Origin: Exiguobacterium indicum HHS 31 | GTDB lineage: Bacteria; Bacillota; Bacilli; Exiguobacteriales; Exiguobacteriaceae | Length of the DNA stretch: 64,000 nucleotides | Reading direction: 5' to 3' | Assembly: GCF_001939065.1 (NCBI RefSeq) | Contig: NZ_MPSZ01000001.1 | Span: 1,116,001 to 1,180,000, forward strand | Shown here: piece after piece, positions 37,288 to 45,177 of the stretch | Numbering within the stretch: the first letter of the stretch is position 1 | Layout: every line of letters starts with the position of its first letter | Program-made: the position numbers and the translations under genes | Notes under the pieces: generated by a model | The model's input: only the letters and a program-made list of their open reading frames with translations | Told to the model about the DNA's origin: nothing | Databases searched by the model: none

Positions 37288-38256
37288 ATGAAATCATTAT
37301 TACTCATTCATACGGGTGGAACGATCGCCATGGCACAGGATCATGCTGGTCATGTCTTACCAAATGATATCAATCCACTCGATGCTTCACTCCCGCGAGC
37401 AACAGATATTGCCAACATCACGACGCGTCACTTCGCAAACTTACCTTCTCCGCACATGACACCTGACATCATGTTGCGTCTAGCCCATTTCATCGAGAGT
37501 GAGCTCAAGAAGGAACATTACGACGGCGTCGTCATCACTCACGGCACGGACACACTGGAAGAGACGGCTTATTTCTTACATTTGACGCTTGGCGCACCTG
37601 TTCCGATCGTTTTGACAGGAGCTATGCGTTCTTCCAATGAGGTCGGATCCGATGGTGAGTTTAATCTGATTACGGCACTTCGTGTCGCTGTCAGTGAAGC
37701 TGCGCGCGGAAAAGGTGTCCTCGTCGTCTTCAACGGGGAAATTCATTCGGCATTCAACGTCACAAAAACGCATACGTCATCCGTCGATACGTTCAAATCC
37801 GTTCATTTCGGAAACCTTGGGATGGTAACGAAGGATCATGTCTACTTATTCAATACACCGCTCTTAAAACAAACACACATGGTGACTTCGCTCTCAAAAC
37901 GGGTCGCCGTTCTCAAAGTCTATGCCGGTATGGAACCCGACTTATTACTTGCTGTGAAACAACTCGGCTATGATGGACTCGTCCTTGAAGTCCTCGGTCA
38001 AGGAAATGTACCACCAAGTATCGTGGATGCGATCGCTGAATTGATTACCGTCATGCCGATCGTCATCGTCAGCCGTTGTTTCAACGGAATCGTTCAAGAC
38101 GTCTACGGATATACGGGTGGCGGACAACAATTAAAAGAACTCGGCGTCATTTTCTCAAATGGACTGAATTCACAAAAAGCGCGGCTTAAACTGATGGTCG
38201 AACTTGAAATCGATGCTTCACAACTAGAACTCGAAGAATCATTCCGCGTTGAATAA
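37288..38256 (+). CDS. ansA: L-asparaginase, type I
   Basis: AnsA hydrolyses asparagine to aspartate and ammonia. The 322-residue protein shows both catalytic threonine motifs, LIHTGGTIAMAQD (about 5-17) and THGTDTLEETAYFL (about 85-98), and the lysine region TGAMRSSNEVGSDG. No signal peptide is visible, so it is cytoplasmic. AAGGACCC precedes the ATG. It is one of the few plus-strand genes here and ends at a bidirectional terminator shared with ypdA. Confidence 0.97.
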   Translation: MKSLLLIHTGGTIAMAQDHAGHVLPNDINPLDASLPRATDIANITTRHFANLPSPHMTPDIMLRLAHFIESELKKEHYDGVVITHGTDTLEETAYFLHLTLGAPVPIVLTGAMRSSNEVGSDGEFNLITALRVAVSEAARGKGVLVVFNGEIHSAFNVTKTHTSSVDTFKSVHFGNLGMVTKDHVYLFNTPLLKQTHMVTSLSKRVAVLKVYAGMEPDLLLAVKQLGYDGLVLEVLGQGNVPPSIVDAIAELITVMPIVIVSRCFNGIVQDVYGYTGGGQQLKELGVIFSNGLNSQKARLKLMVELEIDASQLELEESFRVE

Positions 38257-38260
38257 ATGA

Positions 38261-38306
38261 AAAAACCTCTTGATTCGGAAATTTTCCTTCCAAATCAAGA
38301 GGTTTT
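38261..38306. terminator. bidirectional terminator between ansA and ypdA
   Basis: A 14-pair stem AAAACCTCTTGATT/AATCAAGAGGTTTT (38262-38275 with 38293-38306) closes both converging genes. Confidence 0.92.
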
Positions 38307-38308
38307 GT

Positions 38309-39298
38309 TTAGGCTTGTATCGATACACCACGTAACCGTTCAACGAGATGATTGGCAATGCTTGCACCGTGAAAACGTCCATTTTCAATGAATATTTTAT
38401 TAGCGTCAAATCCTGCTGCCACGACACCTGCGATATAGATGCCCGGGACATTCGACTCCATCGTCTCTTCGTCATGACTTGGAATACCTGTTTTACGATC
38501 AATCGTAATGCCTGTGTCAGCGAACAATCCGACATCGGGTGTGTAACCTGTCATCGCAAACACAAAATCAGCACGGACGGTCTGTTTATCTCCATCTATT
38601 TGATAAACCACCTCTTGCTCCGTAATTTCTTCGATTGACGCTCCAAAAATCATCTTGACCTTTTCCGAACGAACGAGAGATTCGAAGTTCGGCAACACCC
38701 ATGGTTTGATGGATGGACTATACTCCGGTCCACGGTAAAGGACTGTCACACGTGCTCCCGCTTTTTCAAGTTCAATCGCTGCATCGACGCTCGAGTTTTT
38801 TCCACCGATGACGACGACATCTTGATCAAAATACGGATGTCCTTCCGTAAAGTAGTGCGAGACATGAGATAATTCCTCTCCAGGAACATCCATTCGATTC
38901 GGTAAACCATAATAACCTGTCGCAAGCACGACGGAGCGAGCTTCTCGGCTTCTTTTTTCCCCGGAACGCTCCGAATGGATAATAAAATGATCCGCTTGAC
39001 GTTCAATCCGCTCAACCGTCTCAAACGGACGAATCGTCAACTGTTTTCGTTTAACGACTTCTCGATAATAGACGAGCGCGTCGAGACGTCGCGGTTTTAA
39101 TTCTTTATTGATAAAAGGTATACCACCAATTTCTAACTTCTCACTACTTGAAAAGAACGTTTGATGCGTCGGATAACGATAGATCGCTTCGACGATATTT
39201 CCCTTTTCGAGCACTTCGACGTCTAGTCCCCGATCTTGCATTTCGATCGCTGCCGATAACCCACACGGTCCTGCACCGATTACGATACAATCTAACAT
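38309..39298 (-). CDS. ypdA: bacillithiol disulfide reductase YpdA (Bdr)
   Basis: YpdA reduces oxidised bacillithiol with NADPH, or serves as the reductase of the bacilliredoxin system. The 329-residue flavoprotein has the FAD motif IVIGAGPCGLSAAIEM with the conserved reactive Cys (residue 12), the NADPH motif VVIGGKNSSVDAAIEL, and the C-terminal GIYIAGVVAAGFDANKIFIENGR. It lies next to the glutamate dehydrogenase gene, as in Bacillus. bshA in the same window supports bacillithiol use. Confidence 0.95.
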   Translation of the reverse strand: MLDCIVIGAGPCGLSAAIEMQDRGLDVEVLEKGNIVEAIYRYPTHQTFFSSSEKLEIGGIPFINKELKPRRLDALVYYREVVKRKQLTIRPFETVERIERQADHFIIHSERSGEKRSREARSVVLATGYYGLPNRMDVPGEELSHVSHYFTEGHPYFDQDVVVIGGKNSSVDAAIELEKAGARVTVLYRGPEYSPSIKPWVLPNFESLVRSEKVKMIFGASIEEITEQEVVYQIDGDKQTVRADFVFAMTGYTPDVGLFADTGITIDRKTGIPSHDEETMESNVPGIYIAGVVAAGFDANKIFIENGRFHGASIANHLVERLRGVSIQA

Positions 39299-39375
39299 TC
39301 GAATATCTCCTCTTCCGGTTGCTTTTTTTATATCTTAGCAAATCTCTACCATAGACGAAAGAAATTGCAATGCAA

Positions 39376-39409
39376 AACGCCCGCTCTTCGTAAAGAAGAA
39401 GCGGACGTT
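39376..39409 (-). terminator. terminator after glutamate dehydrogenase gene
   Basis: On the minus strand AACGTCCGCTTCTTC pairs with GAAGAGCGGGCGTT with minor mismatches, followed by TTGC. It lies between gudB and ypdA. Confidence 0.78.
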
Positions 39410-39419
39410 CATCTTAATA

Positions 39420-40685
39420 TTAGACCCAGCCACGGAAACGAGATGCTTCCGCCATCTTCCGGACACCTACCATATAAGCGGCAAGTCGCATGTCGACATT
39501 TCGCGTCTGCGCTGTCTGATAGACTTGGTTGAACGAGTTCACGAGTACTTTTTCAAGTTTCTCGTGTACTTCCTCTTCCGTCCAGTAATATCCTTGGTTG
39601 TTCTGTACCCATTCGAAGTAAGAAACCGTTACGCCACCACTCGAAGCAAGAACATCCGGAACGATCAAAATGTCACGTTCAGCGAGAATTTTCGTCGCTT
39701 CGTTCGTCGTCGGACCGTTAGCCGCTTCAACGACGATCGCTGCTTTGATATCGTGCGCATTGTCTTCTGTGATTTGATTCTCGATTGCTGCCGGAACAAG
39801 AATATCACATTCAAGTTCAAGCAATTCTTTATTCGAGATCGTATTTTTGAACAATGTCGTCACGGTACCGAACGAGTCACGACGGTCGAGTAGGTATGGA
39901 ATATCGAGACCGTTTGGATCATGGAGTGCCCCGTACGCATCGCTGATCGCGATGACTTTTGCACCTAAATCATACATGAATTTCGATAAGAAACTTCCGG
40001 CGTTGCCGAATCCTTGAACGACGACACGTGCGCCTTCGAGCGAGATACCCTTTTTAGCAGCCGCTTCCCGAATCATGATTGCGACACCTTTCGCCGTCGC
40101 TGTCTCACGACCGTGTGAGCCACCGAGGACGAGCGGTTTCCCTGTAATGAAACCAGGTGAGTTGAATTCATCGATTCGACTGTATTCGTCCATCATCCAT
40201 GCCATGATTTGCGAGTTCGTGAAGACGTCAGGTGCTGGAATATCCTTCGTCGGTCCAACGATTTGACTGATAGCACGGACATACCCACGGCTGAGACGTT
40301 CGATTTCACGGAAGCTCATCTCACGTGGATCACAGATGATTCCGCCTTTCCCGCCGCCGTATGGTAAGTCAACGATACCTGCCTTCAGACTCATCCAGAC
40401 GGATAATGCTTTGACTTCGACTTCCGTCACGTTCGGGTGGAAACGAATTCCACCTTTCGTTGGTCCAACGGCATCGTTATGTTGCGCACGATATCCTGTG
40501 AAGATTTTCGTCGAACCATCATCCATCCGTACCGGAATCCGGACTGTCAACATCCGGAGTGGTTCTTTAAGTAATTCGTACATCTCGTCTGGATAACCAA
40601 GTTTCCCTAGTGCCTCCTTGACGATTTCTTGTGTCGCTTCCAGTACGTTCTTGCGATGATTCGCATGTTGTTGGTCAGTGATCAT
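39420..40685 (-). CDS. gudB: NAD-specific glutamate dehydrogenase
   Basis: The enzyme deaminates glutamate to 2-oxoglutarate. The 421-residue hexameric-type protein shows [19 protein letters not shown], the catalytic [17 protein letters not shown]-binding [13 protein letters not shown] and [13 protein letters not shown]. The last region has no duplication of the kind that inactivates gudB in B. subtilis 168, so it should be active. ATG at 40685 has GGGGAGG nine bases upstream; an in-frame ATG 27 bases earlier overlaps it. Position next to ypdA/prsW corresponds to gudB, but rocG-type identity cannot be excluded. A near-perfect cre site lies upstream. Confidence 0.95.
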   Translation of the reverse strand: MITDQQHANHRKNVLEATQEIVKEALGKLGYPDEMYELLKEPLRMLTVRIPVRMDDGSTKIFTGYRAQHNDAVGPTKGGIRFHPNVTEVEVKALSVWMSLKAGIVDLPYGGGKGGIICDPREMSFREIERLSRGYVRAISQIVGPTKDIPAPDVFTNSQIMAWMMDEYSRIDEFNSPGFITGKPLVLGGSHGRETATAKGVAIMIREAAAKKGISLEGARVVVQGFGNAGSFLSKFMYDLGAKVIAISDAYGALHDPNGLDIPYLLDRRDSFGTVTTLFKNTISNKELLELECDILVPAAIENQITEDNAHDIKAAIVVEAANGPTTNEATKILAERDILIVPDVLASSGGVTVSYFEWVQNNQGYYWTEEEVHEKLEKVLVNSFNQVYQTAQTRNVDMRLAAYMVGVRKMAEASRFRGWV

Positions 40686-40786
40686 TCCAACGTTCCTCCC
40701 CATAAGTGGCATCCCCTATGCCGTTTCCTTGTTCGGATAAAGTATACTCTTTTCTCGAACGTAATGAAAGGGGTTACGCCTATATT

Positions 40787-40800
40787 TGTAAGCGCTTTCT
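40787..40800. promoter_or_regulatory. cre (CcpA) site upstream of gudB
   Basis: TGTAAGCGCTTTCT matches the cre consensus TGWAANCGNTNWCA at 13 of 14 positions. It lies about 100 bases upstream of the gudB start, upstream of a TATACT -10 (40741-40746, minus strand), and just beyond the ddl stop. Confidence 0.65.
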
Positions 40801-40819
40801 CACTTCTTTTCCTAGGATA

Positions 40820-41764
40820 TCATTGATTTGGTTGTTTTGTTTGACGATGTCGTTCGATCGCAAGTTCCATGAAATATTCGACCAATTCCGGATATTCAAT
40901 TCCCACTGCTCGTGCACCGTCCGGGAATAGACTAGTCGAAGTCATACCAGGAAGTGTATTCGTCTCCAAGATGACTGGATTTCCGGATTCCGGCACAAGG
41001 AAATCAGATCGCGAGTATCCTGCACAGCCAAGGACTTGATGCGCTTTAACAGCCCATTCTTGAAGTTTTTCTGTCGTTGCTTCATCCAGTTCAGCAGGAC
41101 AAATATGCTCCGAACCACCGATGGCATATTTGGATTCATAGTCATAAAAGGCGTTCTTCGGAATGATCTCGATGACAGGTAGTGCTTTTTCTGCCCCTTT
41201 ATGACCGACGACCGGGACTGTCACTTCACGCCCTTTAATGAATTGTTCAACAAGCACTGCATCGTCCGCTTCGAACGCCTTCGCGATTCCTTCACGTAAC
41301 ATCTTCTCGTCTTGAGCAATCGTCAATCCGTTTGATGAGCCTTCTTGTGCTGGTTTGACGACACAAGGAAATTGACCATCCCACTCTGCGATTTTCGCTT
41401 CGATATCAGCTCCACGCTCTAACAGCACATCACGGGCGATCGTAATGCCTGCTTTATCAAAGTGAACTTTCGAACGTGCCTTATCCATCGCAAGCGCTGA
41501 CGCTAACACACCTGAACCTGTATATGGAATGTCTGCCAGTTCAAGCAATGCTTGTACGCGTCCATCTTCACCAATTTTCCCGTGAAGAGCGATGACAGCT
41601 ACATCTACATCCAGCTGGAAGAGTTCATGCGCTTGATCAGGATGGAAATCAACAGCCGTGACCTCATGCCCTTTACTGTTTAATGCTTCCATGATCGACT
41701 TTCCACTGTTTAATGAAACCTCCCGTTCTCCTGAAGTCCCACCGTATAATACTGCCACTTTCAT
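40820..41764 (-). CDS. ddl: D-alanine-D-alanine ligase
   Basis: Ddl makes the D-Ala-D-Ala end of the peptidoglycan stem. The 314-residue ATP-grasp enzyme is of the short DdlB type (about 306 in E. coli) instead of the roughly 350-residue form common in Bacilli. Visible are VLYGGTSGEREVSLNSG, LHGKIGEDGRVQALLEL, VKPAQEGSSNG and the omega loop FYDYESKYAIGG, whose tyrosine is typical of D-Ala over D-lactate ligases. AAGGAG precedes the ATG. No murF follows, unlike in B. subtilis. Confidence 0.96.
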   Translation of the reverse strand: MKVAVLYGGTSGEREVSLNSGKSIMEALNSKGHEVTAVDFHPDQAHELFQLDVDVAVIALHGKIGEDGRVQALLELADIPYTGSGVLASALAMDKARSKVHFDKAGITIARDVLLERGADIEAKIAEWDGQFPCVVKPAQEGSSNGLTIAQDEKMLREGIAKAFEADDAVLVEQFIKGREVTVPVVGHKGAEKALPVIEIIPKNAFYDYESKYAIGGSEHICPAELDEATTEKLQEWAVKAHQVLGCAGYSRSDFLVPESGNPVILETNTLPGMTSTSLFPDGARAVGIEYPELVEYFMELAIERHRQTKQPNQ

Positions 41765-41857
41765 CCTACTTCACTCCTTCTTCTTACGTTCAATGATTAT
41801 CATACCATCCTTCTGACGATGAAAAAATACAAAATGGTGCCACTTCCAGCAGAAGAC

Positions 41858-41897
41858 AAAAAGGTGCGGCATCCCCCTATAATGGAATGTCGCACCT
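41858..41897 (-). terminator. terminator after ypbH
   Basis: An eleven-position stem AGGTGCGGCAT/ATGTCGCACCT (41862-41872 with 41887-41897, one wobble) is followed by TTTTTG on the minus strand. Confidence 0.85.
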
Positions 41898-41903
41898 GAT
41901 GTT

Positions 41904-42494
41904 TTACATATTAAACTGTTCGGCTATCGTTGCGACGGCATGTTCCGCCTGAATCGTTTTCCCATACTCCGCCATGACGAGTGGACTTTTCGGGCTCGGC
42001 TCACCGTATTCAGACAAAATCGTCGTCACCGTCTGCTCGAGCGCCTCATTCATTCGTTCTTGGAAATAGAGATAGTAGCTTCCCTCGAAGAAGTAGAGGC
42101 TACCACCTGTCTCTGTCCGAGGCATATGTCGCAATAATCCATGACTCGCTTGAATGACGTCTTCTAGCGAGTGTAGAGCATATAAGACGTGATGGACGAT
42201 ATCAACTGTCATACGGATTTCGACTTGATCGAACTCCTCGTTCATCTCTTCTGGCAAATCGCCTTCACGACGTACATCAACGAGCATCCCGTCATTCGGA
42301 AAAAATGTAACGAAAAATTCGAGTGTTCCCGCTGCTTGAAAACCAAAATTCGATTCGGCTTCTTCTAATAGGTTACGCAATAAAGCTTGTCCCTTCCCGA
42401 CAGCCAACGTTTCTGGTCGGACGTCGTGAAGCGATAACTCTTGCTTTGTGATGAAGACACGAAGGTGTCCTTGTTTCATTTGTTCAAACCTCAT
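41904..42494 (-). CDS. ypbH: MecA-family adaptor protein (YpbH-like)
   Basis: MecA-family adaptors hand substrates to ClpC for degradation. The 196-residue protein has an N-terminal substrate-binding part and a C-terminal domain rich in aromatic residues (GGSLYFFEGSYYLYFQER). Position near recS/ypbB marks it as the YpbH (MecB) paralogue of B. subtilis more than MecA itself, but it may be the only MecA-type protein in this genome. GGAGGAG precedes the ATG. It follows the MerR-B12 regulator gene. Confidence 0.85.
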   Translation of the reverse strand: MRFEQMKQGHLRVFITKQELSLHDVRPETLAVGKGQALLRNLLEEAESNFGFQAAGTLEFFVTFFPNDGMLVDVRREGDLPEEMNEEFDQVEIRMTVDIVHHVLYALHSLEDVIQASHGLLRHMPRTETGGSLYFFEGSYYLYFQERMNEALEQTVTTILSEYGEPSPKSPLVMAEYGKTIQAEHAVATIAEQFNM

Positions 42495-42552
42495 AATAGA
42501 CTCCTCCAGTCAAAACCGGAAACACAGATGTCTCCGTTCGTTATGAACCATA

Positions 42553-43437
42553 CTATACACCAGTTGTCGGAGTGAGTCGACTTAACCAACTTTTCCAAGA
42601 TTGATCGTCTGCACCAAGTAAATGTGGACCATATCGTTCCGGGAGCTGATCGACCGCATAACCACCAAGACCAATCTCAAGATCCGGAAAATCAGACATT
42701 AGACGTGCTAACGCTTCATCAAGTAACGGTAAATGATCGGATAACGTGCAGGAAAGAATAACGGCTTTCGGTTGCAACTGATGCGTGACCGTCACTAAGT
42801 CCTGAACCGGTATACCGGAACCGAGGAAAATGACATCAAATCCAGATTGACGTAAGTAAAGCGTGAAGAAAAGTAGCCCAAGTTCGTGTTCTTCTTCCGG
42901 CGCGCAGACACAGACGATTCGCGGTAAAAATGGATTGATCGGCATCTGTAACGACAGTGTCGAGAGGCGAGCTCTTAGAAATGCCGTCGCAAAATGCTCA
43001 TGCGCAATCGTAATCTCTCCCGACTCCCACTTCACTCCAATCTCATGTAAGAGCGGACCGACGATGTCCTGAATGACTTTATCGAAGCTAAACATCGAGA
43101 ATGCTTTATTCATAATGTCGTGCGCATGTCGTTCTTCAAAGTTCGTCAATGCCTGGAACAACTGATCTCGCAGTTCGACTCCATAATCGTGCGGTACCTC
43201 AGCCCGATTAACAGGCATCTCATACAACTGGATTGCTTTAGAGACAGACAATCCCTCTTTTTGTTTATCGACGATCCAGCGTAATTTCGCGACGTCGTTA
43301 TCACTATAAATGCGATGTCCGGATTCACTTCGATCCGGATCGAGCACCTGATATCTCCGCTCCCAAGCACGAATGGTCGTCGGGTTGAGTCCCACTAACG
43401 CAGCGACTGCTTTGATATTATATTTCCCACGATCCAT
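42553..43437 (-). CDS. MerR-family regulator with B12-binding domain (CarH/LitR-like)
   Basis: This 294-residue protein has an N-terminal MerR winged helix (about 1-75, ALVGLNPTTIRAWERRYQVL), a helical domain (about 85-165) with the Wx9EH signature (W137, E147, H148 in KWESGEITIAHEHF), and a cobalamin-binding Rossmann domain with ExHxxG (H184 in EEEHELG). In CarH these elements hold adenosylcobalamin, and light breaks the carbon-cobalt bond and releases DNA. In CarH a histidine following the Trp binds cobalt after photolysis (from memory); here the position is glutamate (E138). AGGAGG lies eight bases before ATG 43437, and a perfect dyad surrounds the -10 upstream. Confidence 0.9.
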   Translation of the reverse strand: MDRGKYNIKAVAALVGLNPTTIRAWERRYQVLDPDRSESGHRIYSDNDVAKLRWIVDKQKEGLSVSKAIQLYEMPVNRAEVPHDYGVELRDQLFQALTNFEERHAHDIMNKAFSMFSFDKVIQDIVGPLLHEIGVKWESGEITIAHEHFATAFLRARLSTLSLQMPINPFLPRIVCVCAPEEEHELGLLFFTLYLRQSGFDVIFLGSGIPVQDLVTVTHQLQPKAVILSCTLSDHLPLLDEALARLMSDFPDLEIGLGGYAVDQLPERYGPHLLGADDQSWKSWLSRLTPTTGV

Positions 43438-43456
43438 GCATCGTGCCTCCTTCCCC

Positions 43457-43483
43457 TTCCTTTCTAGTATACGCTGAAAGGAA
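43457..43483 (-). promoter_or_regulatory. candidate operator flanking the -10 of the MerR-B12 gene
   Basis: TTCCTTTC (43457-43464) and GAAAGGAA (43476-43483) form a perfect 8+8 bp inverted repeat with an 11-base spacer. The spacer contains the minus-strand -10 TATACT (43466-43471). The only gene downstream is the MerR-B12 regulator, so autoregulation is likely (inference). No good -35 is seen. Confidence 0.65.
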
Positions 43484-43508
43484 AAAAATCTCCGTTCACA
43501 ATGTGCCC

Positions 43509-43703
43509 TTACATCATGAAACCGATGGAGACGAAGGCGATGATGATCGTGATCATGAGTACCGTCAGCGTGATTGCTAGCGGATTTTTTCGAAACGGTT
43601 GTTTCAATCGCTCGTTACGAACGTGTTCGATACGCGAAGAACGCGGTGGCAATGACTGATCCTCTTCGTTCTGATGCAACCGTCGTTGATCTTGTTTACT
43701 CAA
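43509..43703 (-). CDS. small membrane protein, YpbE-like N-terminal part
   Basis: This 64-residue protein has a charged, proline-containing cytoplasmic part (SLPPRSSRIEHVRNE) and one C-terminal membrane segment (about 44-63). It resembles the N-terminal region of B. subtilis YpbE, a LysM protein at the same locus near recS, but ends at the membrane segment without a LysM domain. TTG at 43703 follows AAAGGTGATAAACA. Either a reduced YpbE or an unrelated small membrane protein. Confidence 0.68.
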   Translation of the reverse strand: MSKQDQRRLHQNEEDQSLPPRSSRIEHVRNERLKQPFRKNPLAITLTVLMITIIIAFVSIGFMM

Positions 43704-43746
43704 TGTTTATCACCTTTTCTTGAAAAATATAACGATATTGTCTAGT

Positions 43747-45177
43747 TTACACCGAATCTAGTGATGAAAAAAAGACTTGTTCTAAACGCATTTTCCAATC
43801 TACCGGTTGATGGGTCTTTCTCTTCACCGGATTTTCCCATTCAATCGTTCCGCACACATCACAACACCGTGGTTGTACGATTGCCTGCTCATCAAAATGA
43901 TGCAACAACATCGTACGGCGACATTCGTTCCGATGAATGTAGTCCATCATCAGGTTGACCTCTTGTCTTTTTAATTGTTTACGTTCCGTTTGCCACTGGA
44001 TGATGCGTTCCTTCGACCACCCGTTCTCGAGTTGCGATTTGAGTAATCGATATGCCGGATCTTCCGGATTAAGACGAAGACGACTTTCCATCTTGGCATA
44101 GGATTCGCCTTGATTCATCCCTTGTTGCAATTGATCGATCCATAAGACGGGTGCATATTGCGTGTCGATCAAGTACGTCTGTAATTGTTCATCTTGAGCA
44201 GCGTAGAGTAAAATCGCCGTTGCCTCTTTACCATCACGACCAGCACGTCCGACTTCCTGCATATAGGCTTCAATCGTCGCAGGCATCGTATAGTGAATGA
44301 CCGTTCGGACGTTACCTTTATCGACACCCATTCCGAACGCACTCGTACACACGAGACAGTCCATCTCATCATGAAGAAACTGTTGTTGAACAAGTTGGCG
44401 ATCTTCTATCGTCAACCCAGCATGATAATAGGTCGCACCGTCAATGATTCCAGCAATTCGTTCCGCTTCTTTACGGGTCGTCGTATAGATGACGCATGGG
44501 CGAACGATGCGTTCCATCCACCGAGCAACTGCCGCATCTTTTTCTTCTCGATCAACGCGATCGACAACATATTGGATTTCTGGTCGGTTGACAGAACGAC
44601 GGATGATTTGTGGCTCATGCATACGCAGTTGTGTTCGAATATCTTGCTCGACAGCACGAGTTGCTGTTGCCGTTAAGGCGAGACATGGTGGAAGGCCGAG
44701 TTCTTGTCGAATGTGACCAAGTCTTGCATACTCCGGTCGAAATTCGTGACCCCATTGGGAGATACAATGCGCCTCATCTACGACGAAGAGCGCAATCTTT
44801 ACCTGTTTTAGCCGAGCCCGAATCTGCGGCAGCGCGAGTTGCTCCGGTGATAAGTAAAGATATCGTAGATGTTCGAGTACAGATAAAATCTGTTCTTTCT
44901 CTTCTCGCGTCTCGACAGATGTTAATTTAGCGACAGATCGCTCTCCTCGGCGCTTGATTTGCATGACCTGGTCTTCAATCAACGAGAGTAACGGAGACAA
45001 AATCAACGTCAGCCCTTCATTTTGTACATAAGAAGGAAATTGATAACAGACAGACTTTCCTCCACCTGTCGGCAAAATTGCTAGTGTATCTGTTCCGTTT
45101 AGGATGGCATCGATGATTTGGCGTTGCCCTGGTCGAAATGCTTCGTAACCAAAATGACGATGCAATAACGCTTCCAT
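43747..45177 (-). CDS. recS: RecQ-family DNA helicase (RecS type)
   Basis: This is an ATP-dependent 3'-5' helicase for replication fork and recombination work. The 476-residue protein has Walker A ILPTGGGKSVCYQFPS, the DEAH box VVDEAHCISQWGHEFRP, SALTATAT-like LALTATATRAV, YTMPATIEAYMQEVGRAGRDG, and a short zinc-binding tail with CRR and CCDVCG. It lacks an HRDC domain, so it corresponds to the shorter B. subtilis RecS (YpbC) more than to RecQ. Start ATG shares its A with the ypbB stop (TAATG), and ypbB-recS is the Bacillus arrangement. Confidence 0.93.
   Translation of the reverse strand: MEALLHRHFGYEAFRPGQRQIIDAILNGTDTLAILPTGGGKSVCYQFPSYVQNEGLTLILSPLLSLIEDQVMQIKRRGERSVAKLTSVETREEKEQILSVLEHLRYLYLSPEQLALPQIRARLKQVKIALFVVDEAHCISQWGHEFRPEYARLGHIRQELGLPPCLALTATATRAVEQDIRTQLRMHEPQIIRRSVNRPEIQYVVDRVDREEKDAAVARWMERIVRPCVIYTTTRKEAERIAGIIDGATYYHAGLTIEDRQLVQQQFLHDEMDCLVCTSAFGMGVDKGNVRTVIHYTMPATIEAYMQEVGRAGRDGKEATAILLYAAQDEQLQTYLIDTQYAPVLWIDQLQQGMNQGESYAKMESRLRLNPEDPAYRLLKSQLENGWSKERIIQWQTERKQLKRQEVNLMMDYIHRNECRRTMLLHHFDEQAIVQPRCCDVCGTIEWENPVKRKTHQPVDWKMRLEQVFFSSLDSV

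Noticed and set aside
39420-40685. Inactivating in-frame duplication as in B. subtilis 168 gudB
   Set aside because: The region reads [16 protein letters not shown] without a repeated triplet.
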